DNA of 16,646 nt from Coemansia sp. RSA 922 (taxonomy: Eukaryota > Kickxellomycota > Kickxellomycetes > Kickxellales > Kickxellaceae), in assembly GCA_027577415.1 (NCBI GenBank), contig JANBQS010000498.1:1-16646 (forward strand). Reading direction: 5' to 3'. How positions within the stretch are numbered: the stretch's first letter is position 1; every line of letters starts with the position of its first letter. Shown here piece by piece: positions 6,923 through 16,267 of this stretch. The translations under genes and the position numbers were made by a program. The notes beneath the pieces are model-generated. The model was not told the origin of the DNA and did no database searches. It saw only the letters and a program-made list of their open reading frames with translations.

Positions 6923-6955
6923 TTGGAGTGGACAGCCGTTGGCGCTCTTTATATG
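6923..6955 (-). promoter_or_regulatory. Core promoter of array gene 5
   Basis: The minus strand shows ATATAAAG (6955-6948), followed by CGGCTGTCCACTCCAAC. It is a weaker version of the module: the A run of the TATA box is shorter and the GC block has a changed base. The TATA box is about 110 bp before the ATG. Confidence 0.6.
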
Positions 6956-7110
6956 TCTCAACTGTTCGAGCCGGGAAATTGTTGTTCACTTTTGGTGAGC
7001 AATTCTCAAAACACTTCCCAAAAAATTGGATACAGAAATGCTTAAAATCTTAGAAAGCGTTCAAAGCAGCTTCCTTTTTCTAGGGAGCTTTGAAAGCAGT
7101 TTCCGTTAGA

Positions 7111-7300
7111 TTCGACATGCCTTTGACCAAAGACCCAATATGTTCACAACAGACAACGGTGGAGCGAAAGAGCACTAAGCAAGTGGATGTAGGATGATAT
7201 GAGAAATAGAATACAAAAGTAATCCGATTATATTGACAGAGCATTTTTTGTCCAAGTCACAGCTACAAAAAAAGAAAAGGAAAGAAAAGAAAAGAAGGAC
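7111..7300. repeat. Flank between array gene 5 and AP-3 sigma, shared with gene 1 upstream
   Basis: It matches 1187-1353 in order and spacing (CATGCCTTTG, GCGAAAGAGCAC, AAGCAAGTGGATG, AATCCGATTA). The end next to AP-3 sigma is a purine tract of AAAGAAAAGG-type repeats (7267-7298) and probably lies in the AP-3 sigma 3' UTR. This is the intact-locus version of the duplicated segment. Confidence 0.7.
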
Positions 7301-7302
7301 GC

Positions 7303-7800
7303 TTACACAAATCCTCGTAGGGCGCCAATGCCCAACCGTGAATGTTCTGAGGCAGGCTTAATAAGTTGTTTTCCTTCATTGACAGCTCTCGAGATTTCGG
7401 TCAAATTAGTCTCAATAACCATGCCAGCTTCGACGACCTCCATCAAGATATAATGGATCTCGTCAAAATGGAAAATAAGGTCCAACTCGCACACGTTCTC
7501 AAACATCCTATCCAGGGCTTCCACAAATACTTGAATAAGGTCCAAGATGCCCAATTCGCTTTCAGACGAGTCTACGACAAAGACGAAATAGAGAGTGGCG
7601 TAATGTCGGTAGATTATGCGAGAGTCCGTGCCCATGGAGTGGCAGCCTTCAAGGAAATTGCATTGAGTATCGGGACGCTTGGCTACTAGTGCGTGGATCT
7701 CGCGGAGTATTTCTTGTTGTAGCGTTGTGCCAATTTGCTCGTAGAACTTTATCAGCCGAGGCTTGCCCAGCTGGTTGAAAATAAGTACAGACTTTATCAT
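7303..7800 (-). CDS. aps3: AP-3 adaptor complex sigma subunit (165 aa)
   Basis: This is the small (sigma) chain of the AP-3 clathrin-type adaptor, which sorts cargo from Golgi/endosomes directly to the vacuole (known for the family). The whole protein is a longin-like small-chain domain. Residues 1-20 (MIKSVLIFNQLGKPRLIKFY) are the family start; NFLEG is at about 48-52, and YRHYATLYFVFVVDSSESELGILDL at about 64-88 followed by IQVFVEALDRMFENVCELDL is diagnostic for AP-3 rather than AP-1 or AP-2. The C-terminal tail is shorter than in animal AP3S (about 193 aa), as is normal for fungi. No intron is needed. It is divergent from the spindle-pole gene across 364 bp. Its 3' end is the part copied as relics at 1354, 3344 and about 16494. 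It sits beside array gene 5 but has no evident functional link to it. Confidence 0.96.
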   Translation of the reverse strand: MIKSVLIFNQLGKPRLIKFYEQIGTTLQQEILREIHALVAKRPDTQCNFLEGCHSMGTDSRIIYRHYATLYFVFVVDSSESELGILDLIQVFVEALDRMFENVCELDLIFHFDEIHYILMEVVEAGMVIETNLTEISRAVNEGKQLIKPASEHSRLGIGALRGFV

Positions 7801-8164
7801 GATAGAGAATTAATAAGGATAGGAGGAGATATGTAGAAGACGACTACAATTCCCGCCCAAATCGGCATTGTCAATATTTCTGATTTACAAAGATGGTAAT
7901 GGGGACTTTGCACGTGTGGATTGAGGACAGTCGCGTTCGGTTGCCTCTTACGCGAAAAAAAAAAAAAAAATTATTTGAGGTACGAGACAAGGAGTGCTTT
8001 TTTTTTGGTCTTCTGCCAAGTTTCTTCTTTGTGGTTAACATAACAACAACAGCGGAGCTCTCTTTTTTCCTTTCCTTGTCTAATTCCACCCTTTGTTATT
8101 ATTTTCTTCTTCTTGCGCATATACAGATTTTTCTTAATTCGGCAGACTCCCCCTTCCAAAGGAA
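7801..8164. promoter_or_regulatory. Divergent promoter of AP-3 sigma and the spindle-pole gene
   Basis: The 364-bp spacer lies between two start codons facing away from each other. It contains a CACGTG E-box (7911-7916), a run of about 17 A residues around 7956-7970, and a long C/T-rich stretch (8060-8160) that is probably the leader of the spindle-pole gene. No clear TATA box is seen for either gene, unlike the array genes. Confidence 0.55.
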
Positions 8165-11100
8165 ATGCCAGTTAGCCATAGAGGCAGTATGAACAGCAGT
8201 CGAAGCGACGCAGAGCACTCTCACGCTCAGTTTATGGACGACTTGGAGGGCCTCGAAGTAACTGAAGAGCTCTCTGGATTCAATTCAGACAATGAGGACC
8301 ATCGTGGGCACATGAATGTCGGTGACACAATGTCAGACATTGGCCGCGTAGTATCGCAGACAGAGGCTGGAATGGACTTTACGACCAACTTGGAAGCACC
8401 AATGGAAGGCGTACAAAGACGTGCTGGGGCCTCTGCTCGGTCGTCAGTGTCTGGCAGACCTATCAGAGGCGGTGCCGGGCTGGGCTTGGTTAACGGCAAG
8501 CCGTCGCCATATGAGGATATGTCTATGTCTAGACTGGCGGACAGCTACTGGAGACCAGAGAACGAGAGCAGCAACGAGAACGCACATGAGTTTACTAGAG
8601 ACGATTTGGGCACAATGGTAAAACAAATACTTTATTATCGGGGTTTGGGGAGGGTTCATGTTTTGTTTACTTTATGACAGAAAAGTTTACTGCTACGCTC
8701 GCTTTCGTTTATTGTTTGTGTTTATAGGAGTTTACTACTAACCAATCGGCTGTGGCAGCAAGCGTTTCTCGGTCGCGTGGTGGCGAGGAAGGAGAGTCAG
8801 TCAGTGACTCGTTTTTGGTTCATGCAAATGGCGGCAGTAGCCAGCATCAACACCGCTTGGGGTCATTCTACTCGGATAGTCACTATCAACAACAGCAGCA
8901 GCAGAGACCGACATCGGCGGAGAGTGGCGGGTCAAGGCCACTGCCCAGACGGCCTGAGAGTTACCACGATGGGCCGTCAACCAGCTCCCACCAGCAGCAG
9001 CCATTGCCTACATTCAGTTCGACCAACGACAATCGCAGTGGGGCGGCGGCAGTACAGTCCGAGACAGCCAATGACCGATTGGCTCGGCTGGTAGCTCGGT
9101 ACTCGGGCGACCCTCAGCAGCGCATGCCAGCAGCAAACAACGCTGGCTATGGAGCTGGCATCCGAGACATGAGCTCAGAGGCGCTCTCTGACGACGGAAT
9201 GCTGCCGGCGCTGCCTGATACGCCGGACGTGCATACGGCGTTTACTAGTATTGGCCATTTCTCGTCTATGCATTCGGATGCTCCGCCGGTGAATAACGGG
9301 CGTATGGCGCTTGACCCGTCTATTGTCGAGCGTACGCGCACGGCGTTGCAGCAGCGTATTGCGACGTCAGGGTCGCCTGAAAGAGAAAAGCCGGCTGATG
9401 GGCCGTCGTATAGCGAGATGCGGCAGCGCTTCCTGGGCGGCAGTGGTGGCTCCCAGCAGCCGCTTGCTGGTCACAGGAGGCCCGCAGATGAGGGGAACCG
9501 GTCGATGGAGTCCCTGGACCACCCCAATTTGGGCAGTCAGGGGTCGCGGTCCCCCGGTCGTTCTTCGATGCTGTCGATGGCTGATGGTGGGGAAACCAGG
9601 TACTACAACGACAACCATGACGACGACCATGCGCGGTTCATGCGGCCCATGGACGGTGACTCCGAGGAAGAGGAGGAAGAGTTTGGCGCGCGTCGGATCA
9701 ACAGCTTTGGGCTGTCCTCTGATGACGGCAATCGCGTAGGGGCGAGAGAGACTCGGCTCTCAGACCGATTTGACTTGTCCTATAACCACGGGGCGACTGG
9801 CGAGCAGTTCAATCCAATCGAGGACGCGGACGGGCTGTTTGGTGACCACTACACCAGCAGCAGCAACCCGGATTTCTCAGACATTGTGCGTGACCACGAG
9901 CGCGTGTTCTCCGACCTATTCGACTCGTCGGACAGCGACAATGAGGGACCGGGTGGACCGCACGACTCGACCGAAGCTCCTGCGTCCCTATTTGCGTCAA
10001 GCTCGTCGATTGTTGCGGAGATTAGTCGGCGCCAGGCCCAGGGCATGCGGAAGAAGGGCAAGCTGTCGACGTGGGATGGGCGCGAGGCGACGCCCGACGC
10101 CATGCGACGCCAGGAGCAGATGTTTGGCGTGCATGCGCGCAACCCCATTGAAATGCAGGGCAAGATCAACAGCTTGGGGCTGGAGGACCAGGCCAGTGAC
10201 GTCAGCGGCTTGTTGCCAGAGTCCGAGCATTCGCCGAGAACTGCGCCACGCGTGGGTAGCGAGCGAGTGCGCAGCAATACGGGCATGTCGTTGGCCCAGC
10301 TTGGTCGCGCGTACCGGCCGCCGTTGGCCGATGTCAGCGCGTTTCCTATTACCCCGCAGTCAGCGCCTATGCAGGGTTCTGCGTTTGACGCGCTTCCGCC
10401 GCCTACTACGCCGACGACGTTTATTAGCAGGGATACTCGCCATGGGCCGTCTACTAGGGTCTTGCACCAGGTGCCGCCCTTTGAGCCAGTCAGCCCGCCT
10501 AACGGTGTACAGTATGGTCAGGAGCCGACACCTTCTACGCTGAGGTTCCGCGATGAGGCGAAGGGCGTGCCTCCGCAGAAGAGACCGGCGGGCCCACGGT
10601 CTATTGACCAGTCTATTGGAAGGTCTAATGCGGGGTCTGCCAAGTCTCGGCCGCCGATGCTGGACATTGTTCGGCAGACGACGCCTGATCAGCGGCGTAA
10701 CGCTCGTGCCGCCGCTCAATTTGCCCAGGCTGCTGCTGCTAGTAATGGCTCCCAAGAGCCGAATGTGTCAAAGCAACCGGTTGATAATAGGGGAGGGGCG
10801 GCATCGCCTAGCGATGTTAGCTCGCATGGACTAGGGTCTTTGTTTATGGACTCGCTGCCGGTTCTCGATGCATCTCGTATGGGCCAGAATGGTACTCCGC
10901 CAGCGCCATTCCACGCGTTATCGCGGATACTTAATAACGGGCACACTCCACGGTCTCCGGCTCCGTACTCGCCTCTGCGCAGTGCTCAAGGCATATCGTC
11001 GGGCAACTCGTCGATGCTAAACACTAACGGGTATGTGCCGTTTCAAGACCCGACTGTGGATATATCCAATCTGCCCAAATACCAGGACGTTGATCTCAAG

Positions 11101-13557
11101 CGTCAGTCGCCCAACGTTTTCCGTCAGCAAGTGCCCGATAGTGCGGTGACTAATTTGTATAGCGCAACGCCCAGTGAGACACGCGATGCACCGTCTCTTG
11201 GGTCTTTTGGGTTCCAAAGCCGCCGCCGGGTGTCGCCTTGGTCGCATGCTCAGAGTCGTGGTGATTCGGGATCGGATTTAGTGCCGACTGTCAAATACGA
11301 CTCGCCTACGGCATCAGGGCACTCGCTAGAGTCATTGTCGTTGAGCGACATTGGAATGGAGGATGAGGAGGCGAGTGTCAGCGAGAGGAATATTCGTCTG
11401 CCTCAAATGAATATACGGTCTGGCAGCCACCGTACGTCGCATGCTACTGGTAGTGTGAAGGAAGGCGGTCCGACTTTGAGGGATATTTACGATCTGCTGA
11501 AAAAGACCGTATCGTCGATTGACGCCCGGCAGACCCCGCCGCAGCGCGAGGAACTGTTGCCACATGAGGAACTGGCGGACGAAATGAGTGCGATGAATTT
11601 CGGCGAAGACACTGTGGCTGATAAGTTTGGTACTACAGAGTCGATGCACGTTCCTCGTCAACTGCAGAGCCAGGCACAAGAGTGGGACTACCGACCGGCG
11701 GCTCCTACTCCGCGTCGTAGCCGCCATTTCCCGACGCAGTATCGAGACGAAGACATGCGTAGCGAGAGCGAAGACGGCGGTATGGCCGATGGGTCAAGGC
11801 GTGGACGTAGCGATGCCGGTCAGTCTCGTGTCAGAGCGTATCTCCAGCGGTACATCAGCGAGCCCACCATCGAACAGAGCTACGCTAGTGGCCGCAATAC
11901 TACTCCTAATCGCGGGTCAGCTCCTCCGGCTTTATCGATTGGTCCCAAGGAGGAAGCGAATGAGGATAATGGGGCGGAGAAGATGTTGGTCGACTTGCTG
12001 AGTTTTGTCAGTGGAGCTGCGTCTGATGCTGATTTGGATTCCGTACTGGGTCGCAAGCTGCCGCCTGCGTTGGCTGACAAGCTGCGAGAGTTGGCCAGAG
12101 TCCTAGCACAAGCTACCGCCAAGGAGAAGCCACCGGTGGTAGTTGCGCCTGTTGTGGACGAAGCTGTACAGACTGAAACCCTCGCCGTTAAGGAGCAGGA
12201 AGAAGGGCTGCGTGTGGAGTTGCTTCGGCTGCAGCGCGAGATATTGGATAAATTCGACGAGTACCGGGCTGAAGTCGACCAGCTACGTAGCGAAGTGCGT
12301 CGCGGCTCGTTGCCTCACCAGTCGCCGTCGTCGGTTGCTCCCCATGATAGCGTGTCGGTGGTGGCGGCCAAACGGATGCTGACGCCTACGTCGCCACGCC
12401 CAGCGTCCTCTGTGAGACCCATGTATACTGTTCCTACTACCGCGAGGAACCGGCAGAGGCATATGGTGCAGTGGCTGGGACAGCAGAGCGGCGATATGGA
12501 GGAAGGAATGATGCCGTTTACCACGCCTACCAAGCGCGGGCCCTCGCGCAGTGTAGTGGAGTCGCCGCTGAACGGCAGCAGCAGGCGGTCTAGCGCGAGG
12601 CGCAAGGCGGAGGTTGAGGATGTTGACGATGATGTGGGGCTTGGCTCGCCTAAGCGAATGTCTGAAGATGACGACGAGCTGTCTGATACGTCGACTACTG
12701 TGCCGGACCGCCCGCCGATGACTATGCGTAGTCCTGTGGACCCTGCGACGATTATGCGCCATACTCCGCGTAGGACTATGCGCAACCAGGCGGTTAGTCC
12801 CTGGGACGGGCACGAGGACCTGTTGGCGACACGTGAGGCCCTGGACGCGATACGTGGAAAGCGGCAGAAACAAAAAATAAATCCTGACGATGGTGACGAC
12901 TTTGGGCGTGAAGTGTATGGACGCGAGATGGCGCAGCAGCTGGGCGACACGCTGACTGAGCTGCAGCGAGTCCATGCAGCACAGTTCCATAGTCAGCGAC
13001 TGTTGGCACCATGCCCCGTATGTCGTGCGTTGGAGGCGCAGAACCATGACCCGTATCTGTTTGGCCGCCGTGCTGTTGCCTATCGCTCGATGAGTACGCG
13101 CCAGCTACAAGGCCTGCTTAACGCCTATGTTGCTGCTATGCAGGAGCAGGTTCCTGCAGAGGAGAAAACGTTGGTTCGCACTTCGTTTACTCCCACGCGA
13201 GGCAACAAGAAAATAACTACGAAGAAAGAGGATCCGAGTGCGGCCAAAGTCATTGGGTTGCTGAGGGATGAACTGGATGCGCTTAGTCGCAGGTACCATC
13301 GCCTTGTGGACGAGTTTCATCGCTTGGATCCGTCTAGGGCCGGTGATCAGCGTAGGAGGAGGTTGATGTCGAAGGAGCTGAAGGATCTTGTCGATGTTTT
13401 GGATGGAAAGGGCGAGCAGATCGCTATACTGGCTTCGCTGCATCCGGATGTTGTTGTCGCTACGCAGGATGTAAAGAAGCAGAGGGAGCTGTCGTCGACT
13501 CAGCGCGCCTTGTTGTCGGCCCGCGAGCTGCAGAACGCTCTGGGCGATCTGTACTAA
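8165..13557 (+). CDS. Large Cep57/Ppc89-like spindle pole body protein (1760 aa, two exons)
   Basis: Exon 1 (8165-8617, 151 codons) and exon 2 (8728-13557) join in phase 0. The N-terminal 1000 or so residues are low-complexity and rich in Ser, Gln, Pro and acidic residues, with a poly-Q run and an acidic E-rich patch. A short coiled coil lies at about residues 1306-1342. C1580-P-V-C1583 follows two histidines (H1567, H1572), a possible zinc-binding knuckle also seen in fungal relatives. Residues about 1658-1723 (RDELDALSRRYHRLVDEFHRL through KELKDLVDVLDGKGEQI) match the Cep57 microtubule-binding domain found in vertebrate Cep57 and fission-yeast Ppc89. The expected place is the spindle pole body or microtubules. 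It is much longer than Ppc89 (about 780 aa), mainly through the disordered N-terminus. The start at 8165 (AAATGC context) follows a pyrimidine leader and is the first good ATG in frame. Confidence 0.85.
8618..8727 (+). other. Intron of the spindle-pole gene (110 bp)
   Basis: The donor is GTAAAA at 8618 and the acceptor TTTATAG ends at 8727. Exon 1 would otherwise run into an in-frame TGA at 8675-8677, and the long second open frame lacks an ATG near its start. Both facts support splicing. The acceptor is TAGGAG, a NAGNAG arrangement: using the second AG would drop a single Glu codon and keep the frame. Confidence 0.85.
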
Positions 13558-13780
13558 GTGCATGCTTTTCTCACGTCATTGTGCACGTGGCTTCCGGTGA
13601 TCGTCCTCTCCTAGCCAATTAGCAAAAAAGCTATTTAAGGAGGGTCAGCCGATTCTTTTTTCTTTTTCTTTTTTCTCTTCTTTTATCTTCACGATATATT
13701 TTTTATCTACTCTAACAAACGCACGCGCCCTTTTTTTACAACTCGAATTATTTTTTTTTTTAAAAACAAGCAAAAAGAAA
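13558..13780 (+). promoter_or_regulatory. Promoter and pyrimidine-rich leader of the antizyme gene
   Basis: The 223 bp hold a CRE-like TCACGTCA (13571-13578), a CACGTG E-box (13584-13589), a CCAAT box (13615-13619) and a TATA-like TATTTAA (13632-13638). A T/C tract of about 55 bp follows, and an A-rich stretch precedes the ATG. The spacing of CCAAT, TATA and start is that of a well-expressed fungal gene. Confidence 0.6.
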
Positions 13781-14684
13781 ATGTTCCAATTCAGCTTTGA
13801 CTCTGGTAGCTCCATGGTCTCTTCGTCTTCTTCGTCGTCTTCTTCTTTGGATGGCGCTGTTGATGATAATAAACCGAATAGTCTTTATGGCGGCCGCGGT
13901 TTTTCTTCTGCCGCTGCCGCCACCACTACTCGGGGCCACGATGACTCTGTCTTTGGTCATATCCCGATGCAAACGCTGTCTCCTCCTCCCGAGGACGATG
14001 ACGACGACGAGTATGACGAGTTTGGCGAGCCTCTTTATATGCTAGAGGATGCAGTGTCGGCAGCTCATAACCCGTATCCGGCCGAGTGCTGTGTGCAGCG
14101 TGCTGCGAGCAGCCGGCGTGAGCGCTATTTTCTCGCGATGGGTAAGAAAAGCGGGTGGTATTTTTGACACCTCTTCGGACGTCTTTGCGGAGCCTGGCGG
14201 TGGCATGAGGCGCGGGAGCAGCGTGTCGAGTATCGGGTCGGACTATCGGCCTCGGTACCGCCGTGGAGGGGACTGGATGCAGGCTGCGGCTGACCTGCAG
14301 CGCGAGGTGTTTCCGCATGGCGTGCCGTCGCAGGGCGTGCTCAAGTCTGGGCGGGCGGCTATTTCAGCCGACGTTCTGTTCACGGCTGCTGGGTGCGGCG
14401 GCGGGGGCTGGCACGGCTTTATCGTCGACGATGTCCTGTATGTGTACGCGCCTGGCTTTCACGGCAACGAGCAGCACTTCCACAGGGCTGTCATGGCCCT
14501 CATGGACCTTGCAGAGGAGGTGCTGAAGTGCTTTTCGGTTGTCGTCGCCCTGCCCAAGAATAACTCGTCGGCTGAGGCTGTCTCGCTTGCTCGCGCCTTT
14601 TTGTACTCGGGCTTTGAGCTCGTCTCGCCTCTTCTCTACCAGCCCAGTCCAGCCTACCTCCTTGTCGGGTACGACGCTATGTGA
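13781..14684 (+). CDS. OAZ1: Ornithine decarboxylase antizyme, +1 frameshift (300 aa)
   Basis: Antizyme binds ornithine decarboxylase and sends it to the proteasome without ubiquitin; polyamines raise its synthesis by promoting a +1 frameshift (known for the family). Here ORF1 (128 codons, 13781-14164) ends at TGA 14165-14167, and ORF2 continues in the +1 frame from GAC at 14166 to the stop at 14682-14684. ORF1 is Ser-rich with an acidic EDDDDDEYDEF patch. Residues about 210-300 form the antizyme domain: WHGFIVDDVLYVYAPG, the helix MALMDLAEEVLK, and ARAFLYSGFELVSP, which corresponds to the TFSFLGFEIVRP segment of mammalian antizyme. The tryptophan two codons before the slip codon (TGG TAT TTT TGA) is in the same place as in the mammalian TGG TGC TCC TGA site. 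A GTAAGA at 14142 could suggest an intron instead, but no good acceptor restores the frame. Confidence 0.92.
14159..14168 (+). promoter_or_regulatory. Programmed +1 ribosomal frameshift site TTT-TGA-C
   Basis: The slip codon TTT (14162-14164) is followed by the slow stop TGA and C. After TTT, reading GAC instead of TGA continues into the antizyme domain. TTT TGA is known from some antizymes, for example in nematodes, while animals mostly use TCC TGA and budding yeast GCG TGA. I could not identify a convincing downstream pseudoknot by eye. Confidence 0.88.
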
Positions 14685-14742
14685 TGAACACTTTTAAAAG
14701 TTCTGATTTCCTTTCTCTTATTAATATAATAATTTTTTAGTG
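14685..14742. terminator. Shared 3'-end region of antizyme and U1-C
   Basis: Only 58 bp separate the stops of two convergent genes. The segment is AT-rich (TTATTAATATAATAATTTTT), suitable for 3'-end formation in both directions. The two 3' UTRs must overlap or be extremely short. Confidence 0.55.
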
Positions 14743-15288
14743 CTAGTTATGAGCTCCTCGGCTCCTCCACTCGCGGTCCCTGTCGTCGCGGAACTGCGGT
14801 GCTGCGCTGAGCGCCGGACCTCCACCGAACATGTGTGGTGGCGGTATGGGCGGCGGGCGTCTCATGCCCGCTCCATGCGGTGGCATAGGTGGGCCGCCGC
14901 CACCACCGCTCATCATCATCGACATTGCGTGAGTAGGCGGCATCGGCGGCGGCGGCGGTGGAGGGGGCATTCCCTCGGCATAGGGGTGTTGCCTAGAAGT
15001 ATAGGAGCGACTCTGGCTCCTACCACCTCTACTGGAGCGGGCAGTTGGTCTGTCGTCTCGACGGTCATCGTACTTTGGCGGACTAAAAGACCTGGCTTGT
15101 ACTGGTGGCATATATCCATGGGCGAAAGTAATAAGGTCAATTATCTCCTGTGTCTGACTCGGCTCTAGGTCGCGGTAGTACTGGGCTACTTGGTTTATAT
15201 GCTTCCATCCCGTGTTGTGCGCCTTGCGTACTGACGACGAATCGTGTGTTAAGAATATGTCACAGTAGTCGCAATAGTATTTAGGCAT
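14743..15288 (-). CDS. SNRPC: U1 snRNP protein C (181 aa)
   Basis: U1-C is a core protein of the U1 snRNP and stabilises pairing of U1 snRNA with the 5' splice site (known for the family). The N-terminus MPKYYCDYCDIFLTHDS is the family signature. The matrin-type C2H2 zinc finger uses C6, C9, H24 and H30, followed by the conserved helix QVAQYYRDLEPSQTQEIIDL. After about residue 60 the chain is low complexity: an Arg/Ser-rich stretch, then Pro-, Gly- and Met-rich repeats typical of the U1-C tail. The length is close to human U1-C (159 aa). The start is fixed by the MPKYYC signature at 15288. The gene is uninterrupted and converges on the antizyme gene. Confidence 0.97.
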   Translation of the reverse strand: MPKYYCDYCDIFLTHDSSSVRKAHNTGWKHINQVAQYYRDLEPSQTQEIIDLITFAHGYMPPVQARSFSPPKYDDRRDDRPTARSSRGGRSQSRSYTSRQHPYAEGMPPPPPPPPMPPTHAMSMMMSGGGGGPPMPPHGAGMRRPPPIPPPHMFGGGPALSAAPQFRDDRDREWRSRGAHN

Positions 15289-15601
15289 TATTAAAAAAGG
15301 ATAATATTTTTGAAAAATAAAATAATGGAAATTGGCCGCTGTATTTTTCTTAAAGGGGTTGGTCCAAAATATCGTAAAAGTAGAGGATCTGTCATGTGAT
15401 TGAAAGGTTGAGTTTTTCTTGGTGGTTGAGGGGGTTTTTTTTTAAAATGTATTTATGTTTTGAAATAAATAAATAAAAGGTTCTAAAAGAGTATTGGCGT
15501 ATATAACGCTCACTATAAAAGCCAGCTTTGAGGATAAAAGAGAACTTGTCTCTATCACTTATGATTGCTGTAAACTCATCAGTAGGGGTGATTGAAGTAC
15601 T
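15289..15601. other. U1-C promoter and array gene 6 3' flank
   Basis: No gene is seen. Bases next to 15288 are A/T-rich and probably form the U1-C leader. On the plus strand, CACTATAAAAGCC (about 15511-15523) is a good TATA match next to GCGTATATAACGC (15497-15509). Any plus-strand transcript would run antisense into array gene 6. No unit of the 3'-flank repeat is recognised here. Confidence 0.45.
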
Positions 15602-16048
15602 CTAAATATTATTCACAGAGATACCTGGAATAACACCTTCAATCTTCGGTTTAAAACTAGTAATGAATTCCTTAGCCCCATCAATAATCACAGAATGATC
15701 TAAACCCAAATTATCGTTTTTAATGAATCCGATGCTTATACTAGCTCCATTCAAATTCCTATTGACATAGACACTATTATCAATAGTTTCAGAAACCCGA
15801 ATTGCACTATCATATAAATTTTCAACACTAGCTGCAACATCTAGTACCTGTTTAAATTTATTTTCTACTTCATCTCGCTCTATTTTAGCTGCATTCTGTG
15901 CATCAGTCGATTCACCAGCATATAGCATATGGTTTTTGGTGAATACCACCAAGGCATAACGAAAATAATAACTCGATTTTAGAATACCTTTAACATCTTC
16001 AGTGGAATTAAGTTGTCTATCACTAATAATAAGTTGACCTTTTGACAT
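15602..16048 (-). CDS. Array small protein 6 (subfamily B, 148 aa), function unknown
   Basis: The start is the ATG at 16048-16046 (MSKGQLIISDRQL). The frame is open upstream, but that stretch holds the TATA box and leader. It is homologous to copy 1 (485-955): YALVVFTKN at about 31-39, VENKFKQVLDVA near 70-81, AIRVSETIDNSVYV near 91-104, SISIGFIKN and the helix GAKEFITSFKPKIEG at about 126-140. Its promoter, in contrast, is nearly identical to that of subfamily A gene 2, which shows that unit exchange or conversion has mixed promoters and coding types. It is separated from the other five copies by the whole GC-rich housekeeping block. No signal peptide is visible. The function is unknown. Confidence 0.75.
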   Translation of the reverse strand: MSKGQLIISDRQLNSTEDVKGILKSSYYFRYALVVFTKNHMLYAGESTDAQNAAKIERDEVENKFKQVLDVAASVENLYDSAIRVSETIDNSVYVNRNLNGASISIGFIKNDNLGLDHSVIIDGAKEFITSFKPKIEGVIPGISVNNI

Positions 16049-16132
16049 ACTAATGGATTTCCTATATAGTGCCGATTGTAGTGGAGAAGAAAAATGGTTG
16101 TTTTGTGAAGAATAATATTTTTTAAAAAAGTA

Positions 16133-16161
16133 GGCAGAGGAGAGGGGGGCTCTTTTTATAT
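16133..16161 (-). promoter_or_regulatory. Core promoter of array gene 6
   Basis: The minus strand shows ATATAAAAAG (16161-16152), directly followed by AGCCCCCCTCTCCTCTGCC. The GC block is less like the gene 2 version and sits closer to the TATA box. The TATA-to-ATG distance is about 105 bp. Confidence 0.65.
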
Positions 16162-16267
16162 GTCTCCAAAAAGAGAGGCAAGACAGAAAACTTTCTATCC
16201 ACTCTTGGAACATGGTCGTTCAAAAAAAAACATTTTTTTCCTTCTTTGACCTAAAAAGAAGCACTAT

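Noticed and set aside
9367..13563. Numerous open frames on both strands inside the spindle-pole gene
   Set aside because: They are shadows of a GC-rich coding sequence, with Arg/Leu/Pro-biased translations and no conserved motifs. The Cep57-type domain fixes the correct frame.
14142..14268. Possible intron starting at GTAAGA in the antizyme gene
   Set aside because: Nearby AG sites do not restore the antizyme frame. The one that does (ending 14268) is a poor GGAG acceptor, and a +1 shift at TTT TGA C is the known mechanism of this family.
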